From: CAYJXJ01 sp964374095
GTDB lineage: Bacteria; Elusimicrobiota; Elusimicrobia; UBA1565; UBA9628
Direction of reading: 5' to 3'
Assembly (NCBI GenBank): GCA_964374095.1
Contig: CAYJXJ010000010.1
Coordinates: 1-51,957, forward strand
DNA length: 51,957 nt
The translations under genes were made by a program, and so were the position numbers. A model generated the notes under the pieces. That model saw only the letters and a list, made by a program, of their open reading frames with translations, searched no databases and was not told where the DNA came from. Of this stretch, positions 46,819-51,957 are shown in pieces. Each line of letters starts with the position of its first letter. Positions within the stretch are counted from its first letter, which is position 1.

Positions 46819-49185
46819 GTGAGAAAGGGTCACACCGGCGTGGCCCCCGATCGGCGAAACAAGTACGTCTGCATCCACGGGCACTTCTACCAGCCGCCTC
46901 GCGAAAACCCTTGGACCTCCGATCTCGAGCCTCAGGAGTCGGCCGCCCCCTACCGGGACTGGAACGAGCGCATCCTCCAGGAGTGCTATGGCCCCAACGC
47001 CGCCTGCCCGTTGTCCGACGCCCGCGGACGCGTCTACGGCATGGCCGATAACTACTCCCGCATGAGCTTCAATTTCGGCCCCACGCTGCTCTCCTGGCTC
47101 GACCGGCGCCGGCCCGAACTGGCCGGACGGATCGTCGACGCGGACCGCCGCAGCGCCGGCCGGCGCGGCGGCCACGGAAACGCCGTCGCCCAACCCTACG
47201 TCCACGCCATCCTCCCCCTCGAAACCCCCCGCGACCGGGCCACCATGCTCCGCTGGGGTGTGGAGGACTTCCGGTGGCGCTTCGGTCGCGACCCCGAAGG
47301 GATGTGGCTTCCGGAGACCGCCGTGGACGAGGCCACCCTCGAGGACCTCGTCGCGCAGAAAATTCGCTTTGCGATTCTCGCACCCCACCAGGCCGCGCGC
47401 GTGCGCCCCGCCGGCGGCGGCCCCTGGCGGGACGCGTCGGCCGACACGTTCATGCCCTCGCGCCCTTACCGCTGGGTTTCTCGGCTGCGCCCCGGCCTGT
47501 CCCTGGCCATTTTCTTCTATTACCAAGAACTGGCCCGCGCCGCGACCGAACCGGCTTCTCTCCGGGACGGGCGGATCCTCGCCCGCAAGATCAACGCGCT
47601 CTTTCTTCCCGACGACTCCGTGCAGCTGGTGCATCTCGCCGCCGACGGCGAATACTTCGGTCATCACCGCAGGAGTGGGGCCCAAGCCCTGGCAACGGCC
47701 TTTGAGTGGCTGGCGCGGGAAGGCGTGATCGCCACCAACTACGGGGAATTCCTCGATCTCTACCCGCCCCCCGAAGAAGTCGAGATCCGCTCCAACACCG
47801 CCTGGAGCTGCCCCCATGGCCTGGGGCGCTGGACCGGGGATTGCGGGTGCCGCCACCAAAAGGGAACCCACCAGCGGTGGCGCGGCCCCCTGCGCGAGGC
47901 CCTCGACTGGCTCCGGGACGGACTCGACCAAGTCTACGAGACTTCCGCTCGAGACCTTCTCCGCGACCCTTGGGGAGCCCGGGACCGCTACGCCCGCAGG
48001 CTTCTCGACCCCGGGGCCGAGGACGCCTTCCTCTCGGCCGAATCCAGGCGTCACCTCTCGCCCCCCGAAGCCTCGCGGACCCTGGGCCTTCTTGAGATGC
48101 AGCGGCACAAATTGCTCATGCGGACCAGCTGCGGCTGGTTCTTCGATGATGTGGGCGGGATCGAAGCCGTCCAGAACCTGCGCCACGCGGCGCGGGCGCT
48201 GGAGCTCGCGGGCCCCGGCGCCGGGGCGCTGGCCGTGCAATTCCAGGCGCAACTCGCCCGAGCCGTCTCCAACGATGCCGCGCTTGAAAACGGCGCCGGC
48301 GTCTATTCGCGCCTGGTCCTGCCCCTGCGGGCCGACCTGCGCCGCGCCGCCGCGGATTGGGCGCTGCGCCGCCAGATCCGGGGTGACGCGCCCCTGCGCC
48401 CATCCCCCCCCCGTTTTTCCGTGGAGGCCGGCAACGTCGATCGCAAATCCAGGGCGCTTCCGGCGGGGCGTGAGAGCGGGCTCCTGACGGCATCCCTCCG
48501 AGTCCAGGACCGGTCGACCCTGGAAAGCGCCCGGTTCTGGGCCGCGGTGCACCAGCAGGACCGGCTCGACCTGGCCGCGTGGGTCGGATCCGGAGAGCCG
48601 CCCGAGGGCGCGGCGCAGGGCTTCGACGCCTGGGACCCCGAGCTTGCCCGTTCCAAGCTTGAAGACCTGCTCGGCGCCCCCGGCTTCGCCCTCGACGCGG
48701 TCTTTCCCGAAGAACGCTCGGAACTCCTGCGCGTGCTCGCCAGCGGTCCCCCCCGGTCCCCGCGCCGCATGTTCCTCGAGTCATGGCAAGCCGCGCTGGA
48801 GGGGCTGCTGGCCGCGGCATCGGGGAGGGCCGGCGAACCCGAGGGGCTCATGGCCGCCCTTGCCTCCTGCCGGGAACAGGGACTCCTTCCGGAGGAGCTT
48901 CCCGGAATCGGCCGGCTCCGGGGGAGCCTCGTCGCCCTGTGCGAAACCGCGGCGGGCGCCGGCAGGCCCGCGGACATCTCCCGGCTCGCGCGGTGGATCG
49001 AGGTTTTCGAGGAGTCCGGGCTTCATGTGCCGCTTTGGGACCTTCAGGACGTGGTCTGGCGCTGGCGGCGGCGCGTCGGGCGCGGCGCCGCCCCCGAATT
49101 GGAGCGGGAGACGGCCCGGGCCGTGGGAGCCAAGCTCGGGCTGTCGGAGACGATGGAGGACGATCATGGCGACGCGACGCGTTAA
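46819..49185 (+). CDS. GH57-family glycoside hydrolase with DUF3536
   Basis: The 788-residue protein has an N-terminal GH57 domain: YVCIHGHFYQPPRENPW, MADNYSRMSFNFGPTLLSWL, HGNAVAQPYVHAILPLETPRD, EGMWLPETAVDEATLEDL and LAADGEYFGHHRRSG. The Glu in WLPET and the Asp in ADGEYF are likely catalytic residues by comparison with GH57 members. The remaining 400 residues are the DUF3536 region (CGCRHQKGTHQRWRGPLREALDWL and later helical parts). GH57 enzymes act on alpha-glucans, which fits glgC upstream. It overlaps phoH by 20 nt. Confidence 0.88.
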   Translation: MRKGHTGVAPDRRNKYVCIHGHFYQPPRENPWTSDLEPQESAAPYRDWNERILQECYGPNAACPLSDARGRVYGMADNYSRMSFNFGPTLLSWLDRRRPELAGRIVDADRRSAGRRGGHGNAVAQPYVHAILPLETPRDRATMLRWGVEDFRWRFGRDPEGMWLPETAVDEATLEDLVAQKIRFAILAPHQAARVRPAGGGPWRDASADTFMPSRPYRWVSRLRPGLSLAIFFYYQELARAATEPASLRDGRILARKINALFLPDDSVQLVHLAADGEYFGHHRRSGAQALATAFEWLAREGVIATNYGEFLDLYPPPEEVEIRSNTAWSCPHGLGRWTGDCGCRHQKGTHQRWRGPLREALDWLRDGLDQVYETSARDLLRDPWGARDRYARRLLDPGAEDAFLSAESRRHLSPPEASRTLGLLEMQRHKLLMRTSCGWFFDDVGGIEAVQNLRHAARALELAGPGAGALAVQFQAQLARAVSNDAALENGAGVYSRLVLPLRADLRRAAADWALRRQIRGDAPLRPSPPRFSVEAGNVDRKSRALPAGRESGLLTASLRVQDRSTLESARFWAAVHQQDRLDLAAWVGSGEPPEGAAQGFDAWDPELARSKLEDLLGAPGFALDAVFPEERSELLRVLASGPPRSPRRMFLESWQAALEGLLAAASGRAGEPEGLMAALASCREQGLLPEELPGIGRLRGSLVALCETAAGAGRPADISRLARWIEVFEESGLHVPLWDLQDVVWRWRRRVGRGAAPELERETARAVGAKLGLSETMEDDHGDATR

Positions 49186-50113
49186 GATCCAGGATTCCGG
49201 CGAGGCTCTCGCCTTGCTGGGGGAGCAGGACTCCCTCTTGCGGCGCTTCGAGTCCGAATTCTCCGTCGAACTCGTCGTGCGCCAAGACCCGCGGTCGCCG
49301 GAGCTGAGTCTCTCGATACGCGGGACCCCGGCGCGCGTCACAAGGGCCGTCCGCGCCGTCCAGGAGCGGCTCGGCGCGATCCGCGGCGGCAAGGGCCAGG
49401 CGCCCGCGGCGAGGCGGGACGCCGAGGAATTCCCCACCCTGCCCGACGACGGCATCATCCGCTCCGCGCACGGCAAGGTGATTCGCCCGAAGACGCGCAA
49501 TCAGGAGAGCTACGTCGCCGCGATCCTCAGCCATGATCTGGTCTTCGGCATCGGGCCGGCGGGCACGGGAAAGACCTACCTGGCCGTGGCTTGCGCCTTG
49601 CGGGTCCTCCAGCGCCAAACGGTCAACCGCATCATCCTCTCGCGCCCCGTCGTCGAGGCCGGGGAGAGGCTGGGTTTTTTGCCCGGAGATCTGCTCGAGA
49701 AAGTCCATCCCTACCTGCGGCCCCTCTACGACGCCTTCTACAGCTTCGTGGGCCCCCAGCGGTTCCGGAGCCTGCGCGAGAGCGAGGTGATCGAGGTCGT
49801 CCCTCTGGCCTACATGCGCGGACGCACCTTCGAGGACGCCTTCATCCTCCTCGACGAGGCGCAAAACACCACGCCCGAGCAGATGAAGATGTTCCTCACC
49901 CGCATGGGCAACGGCTCGCGCGCGGTGGTGACCGGGGACATCACCCAGACCGATCTGGAGGCCAAGGCCACCTCGGGGCTCATCCGGATCATGGACGTGC
50001 TCAAGGACATGGAGGGGGTGGCATTCCGGCGCCTTTCGGAAGAAGATGTCGTGCGCCACCCGCTGGTGCGCAAGATCATCCAGGCCTACGAGCGGTGGGA
50101 GCAGAAGCGCTGA
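49166..50113 (+). CDS. phoH: PhoH family P-loop ATPase
   Basis: The 315-residue protein has the KH-like N-terminal part, then GKVIRPKTRNQESYVAAILSHDLVFGIGPAGTGKT (Walker A at 130-137), VIRPVVEAGE-type RIILSRPVVEAGERLGFLPGDLLEKV, Walker B FILLDEAQNTTPEQMKMFLTRMG and VVTGDITQTDL. It is the PhoL/PhoH-like kind that partners YbeY in rRNA processing and RNA quality control. Start overlaps the GH57 gene. ybeY follows with 4-nt overlap, the standard bacterial order. Confidence 0.95.
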   Translation: MATRRVKIQDSGEALALLGEQDSLLRRFESEFSVELVVRQDPRSPELSLSIRGTPARVTRAVRAVQERLGAIRGGKGQAPAARRDAEEFPTLPDDGIIRSAHGKVIRPKTRNQESYVAAILSHDLVFGIGPAGTGKTYLAVACALRVLQRQTVNRIILSRPVVEAGERLGFLPGDLLEKVHPYLRPLYDAFYSFVGPQRFRSLRESEVIEVVPLAYMRGRTFEDAFILLDEAQNTTPEQMKMFLTRMGNGSRAVVTGDITQTDLEAKATSGLIRIMDVLKDMEGVAFRRLSEEDVVRHPLVRKIIQAYERWEQKR

Positions 50114-50574
50114 CCGTCCGCCTCGCCGGCCTGGCGCTGCTGCCGCCCGCGGCGCGCCGAGCGCGCCGGATCGCCGAGATCTGCCGGGCCGCGCTGAAGA
50201 CCCGGCCCCGCCGACCGGGCCTCAAGCCCCGCGGAGAAGTCAGTGTCGTCTTCATCTCGAGGGCCCGCATGCGGGCCCTCGGGCGGCGGTTCCTGAGGCG
50301 CGGGCACGACACCGACGTCATCGCCTTCAATTATGAAGCCGGCCCCGGCCGGCGGCCCGACGATCCCTTCGGGGACATCTACGTCTCGGCCTTCATGGCG
50401 CGGCGCCAGGCGCGCGAACTGGGGCACCCCGTGCTGACCGAGGTCCTCACGCTGGTGGCCCACGGCGCCCTCCACCTGCTGGGCTACGACGACGCGACCG
50501 CCCGCGAGAAAGCGCGGATGTTCCGGGTCCAGGCCCGGGTGGTCGGCCGAGGCGCAAAACAACGAGTAAAGTAG
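50110..50574 (+). CDS. ybeY: YbeY endoribonuclease with a substituted zinc ligand
   Basis: The 154-residue frame has the YbeY signature: SVVFISRARMRALGRRFLRRGHDTDVIAFNY, GDIYVSAFMARRQARELGHPVLTEVLTLVAHGALHLLGYDD. The usual zinc motif is HxxxHxxGYDH. Here the third His is Asp (GYDD). The start is most likely CTG 50110 (CTGA overlap with the phoH stop); no ATG, GTG or TTG lies before the conserved part. It processes 16S rRNA 3' ends with PhoH-like and Era-like partners. Confidence 0.85.
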   Translation: MTVRLAGLALLPPAARRARRIAEICRAALKTRPRRPGLKPRGEVSVVFISRARMRALGRRFLRRGHDTDVIAFNYEAGPGRRPDDPFGDIYVSAFMARRQARELGHPVLTEVLTLVAHGALHLLGYDDATAREKARMFRVQARVVGRGAKQRVK

Positions 50575-50581
50575 TAAATTA

Positions 50582-50628
50582 CCGGGATTCCAGGTGTTAT
50601 TGACAATTACCTGGATTCCAGGTATACT
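50582..50628 (+). promoter_or_regulatory. Strong promoter with palindromic operator
   Basis: TTGACA (50600-50605), 17 nt, TATACT (50623-50628): full consensus at -35. The spacer is a palindrome ACCTGGATTCCAGGT (50609-50623), and a related half (CCGGGATTCCAGGT, 50582-50595) lies upstream. This looks like a repressor site. Confidence 0.75.
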
Positions 50629-50639
50629 ATAAGAAATAG

Positions 50640-51599
50640 GTGCGTATACATCTCCCAAATAGCGCCTTCCTTGGCAATTTCGATCCCTTTCTACGGGCAT
50701 TCGACCCATCGTCCCCCGAATTACTTGAAATCTCGGCACATGAAAAATGGATCGCCGTCCATCCCGCCGTCCTGGCCATGATCACGGCATTAGGCCTGCA
50801 GGTGGGCCCGGCGAGCGTCCGCTGCGGGCCGCTGGAGGCGAAATCCAAACATTACTTGGTCCGGATGGGATTGCTCCGGTTGCTGGGTATTCAATCCGAC
50901 ATCGTCATTCACGAGCATGAGCCCGCGGGACGCTTCATACCGCTCACGCAGATCAAGACGGCGGAGGAACAGACCCGGTTCATCACCGAGATGATCCCCC
51001 TCCTTCATCTGGCGCCGGAGCAGGCCAATACCCTGGGCTATATCGTCAGCGAGCTCGTGCGCAACGTCATCGAGCACGCGCAAGCCCGACACGGGGCGCT
51101 CCTGTGCGCGCAATACTATCCCAAGACCAACACCATCCGGATCGGGATCGCCGATACCGGAGCGGGGATCCGTACGACCATCACCCGCTCCCATCCTGCG
51201 CCGACCGACCTGGAGGCGATTCGGTTGGCCTTGATGCCCGGGATCACCGGCACGACGGCACGGGAAGGCGGGACTTCCGAGAACGCCGGCGCCGGCCTTT
51301 TCTTCATCAAGTCCATCGCCGGCGTCAACCGGGGATTTTTCATGATCTACAGCGGGACCGGCTTCTACAAGCTGCTCAAGCGCTCCCTCAAGCGGGTGCG
51401 ACTCAACGCCGACCCCTTCAACGACAGGCATTCCAAAGGGGATGATTTTCCCTCCTGGGGCGGGACGGTGGTCGGCGTGGACATCCCCTTGGACCAGACG
51501 GAGGAGTTCTCGCGCCTGCTGGATGCGATCCGTGAAACCTACAGCGCGGCCGTGCGCGAGAGAAGAAAGGTCCGGTTCAAGAAGCCCCGTTTCGAATGA
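50640..51599 (+). CDS. Histidine-kinase-like ATPase domain protein (GHKL)
   Basis: The 319-residue protein starts at GTG 50640, 11 nt after the -10, so the message is near leaderless. Residues about 125-300 form a GHKL ATPase domain: N-box LGYIVSELVRNVIEHA (E138, N142), G1 box GIADTGAGI (D172), and GGTSENAGAGLFFIKSI (G2-like). The N-terminal about 110 residues are unassigned, and there is no phosphoacceptor domain. It is probably an anti-sigma-like or signalling ATPase that works with the STAS-like protein encoded 4 nt inside its end. Confidence 0.82.
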   Translation: MRIHLPNSAFLGNFDPFLRAFDPSSPELLEISAHEKWIAVHPAVLAMITALGLQVGPASVRCGPLEAKSKHYLVRMGLLRLLGIQSDIVIHEHEPAGRFIPLTQIKTAEEQTRFITEMIPLLHLAPEQANTLGYIVSELVRNVIEHAQARHGALLCAQYYPKTNTIRIGIADTGAGIRTTITRSHPAPTDLEAIRLALMPGITGTTAREGGTSENAGAGLFFIKSIAGVNRGFFMIYSGTGFYKLLKRSLKRVRLNADPFNDRHSKGDDFPSWGGTVVGVDIPLDQTEEFSRLLDAIRETYSAAVRERRKVRFKKPRFE

Positions 51600-51892
51600 G
51601 ACGAATCGGCATTCGCGAGCGGGCGGGAGCCTTCGCCGAGAACAAGGACGTGGCCAGGGAAATCCGCCTAAATGAAATCCTGCCCGCCCTGCAAAAGCAG
51701 GAGGAGGTCGTCCTCGACTTTGCCGGTGTCGACGCCGTGACGCAGTCATTCGTCCATGCCATCATCAGCGATGCCCTCAGACAACACGGCGGGCCAGCTC
51801 TGGAGAAGATTATCTTCAAGTCCTGCAACGAGTCGGTGAAAAAGATGATCGGCATCGTCGTGGATTATATGCAGGACGGCGGGGAAGCCTGA
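51596..51892 (+). CDS. STAS-like DUF4325 protein
   Basis: The 98-residue protein has GAFAENKDVAREIRLNEILPALQKQEEVVLDFAGVDAVTQSFVHAIISDALRQHG and FKSCNESVKKMIGIVVDYM. LDFxGVxxVTxSFxxA is the DUF4325 STAS-like signature. It overlaps the ATPase gene as ATGA. DUF4325 genes commonly sit next to GHKL ATPase genes. By analogy with anti-anti-sigma switches it may bind the ATPase, but its role is unknown. Confidence 0.82.
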   Translation: MRRIGIRERAGAFAENKDVAREIRLNEILPALQKQEEVVLDFAGVDAVTQSFVHAIISDALRQHGGPALEKIIFKSCNESVKKMIGIVVDYMQDGGEA

Positions 51893-51957
51893 CTCCGCCC
51901 TCGCCTAGCCCGAGTTTACGAGTTAGCGACATAGAAAGCATCCATACGACACTGCAT

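Overview
The window is about 52 kb of GC-rich bacterial DNA. It has lipoprotein and signal-peptide genes, an O-antigen-type ABC exporter, phosphatidylserine synthase and decarboxylase, and GlmS/GlmM, all of which fit a Gram-negative cell. The gene mix resembles uncultivated Elusimicrobiota-like genomes, but that placement is inference and weak. Genes are very tightly packed, and most neighbours overlap by 4 nt (ATGA or GTGA). Several first genes of units have a -10 box only 6-12 nt before the start codon, which suggests leaderless mRNAs.

Layout. 1-1.7 kb: a small secreted protein, a fragment of a surface protein, a degenerate tRNA-Arg-like sequence and two tiny tandem paralogues. 1.8-7.2 kb (minus strand): an OmpR-type regulator and a glmM-pdxJ-glmS unit. 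7.4-15.7 kb and 22.7-30.0 kb: two halves of one cell-surface polysaccharide locus, with GT2 and GT4 glycosyltransferases, a LmbE-type deacetylase, radical SAM enzymes, an ABC-2 permease with its ATPase, and a nucleotidyltransferase-SGNH fusion.

The two halves are separated (15.7-22.6 kb) by a decayed chromosomal integron. It has a broken intI remnant, attC sites whose cassettes all run on the minus strand, a PIN/RHH toxin-antitoxin pair, a RelE-type pair, an amidohydrolase lipoprotein and an ORF6N protein. A group IIC-attC intron sits inside one attC site, its reverse transcriptase missing the segment after YADD. A 77-nt 5' remnant of a second such intron sits at the same place in another attC.

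30-36 kb: tmk-holB-metG, an LssY-like protein, pssA-psd, tRNA-Leu and a cyclic-nucleotide-binding protein. 36-41.8 kb: a secreted subtilase, an AbrB/RelE toxin-antitoxin pair flanked by two copies of a promoter, a large unrecognised protein and a secreted repeat protein. 41.8-50.6 kb (plus strand): response regulator, CbiX-like protein, thyX carrying a 240-residue intein, an adaptor-like protein, glgC, GH57/DUF3536, phoH and ybeY. 50.6-51.9 kb: a self-contained HATPase plus STAS-like (DUF4325) pair behind a consensus promoter with a palindromic operator.

A roughly 55-60 nt GC-rich hairpin element occurs three times: before glmS, before glgC and beside psd. The most unusual items are the integron with its attC-targeting introns, the ThyX intein with a helix-turn-helix insert in place of an endonuclease, the three-copy hairpin element, the duplicated leaderless promoter, and the HATPase/DUF4325 module.
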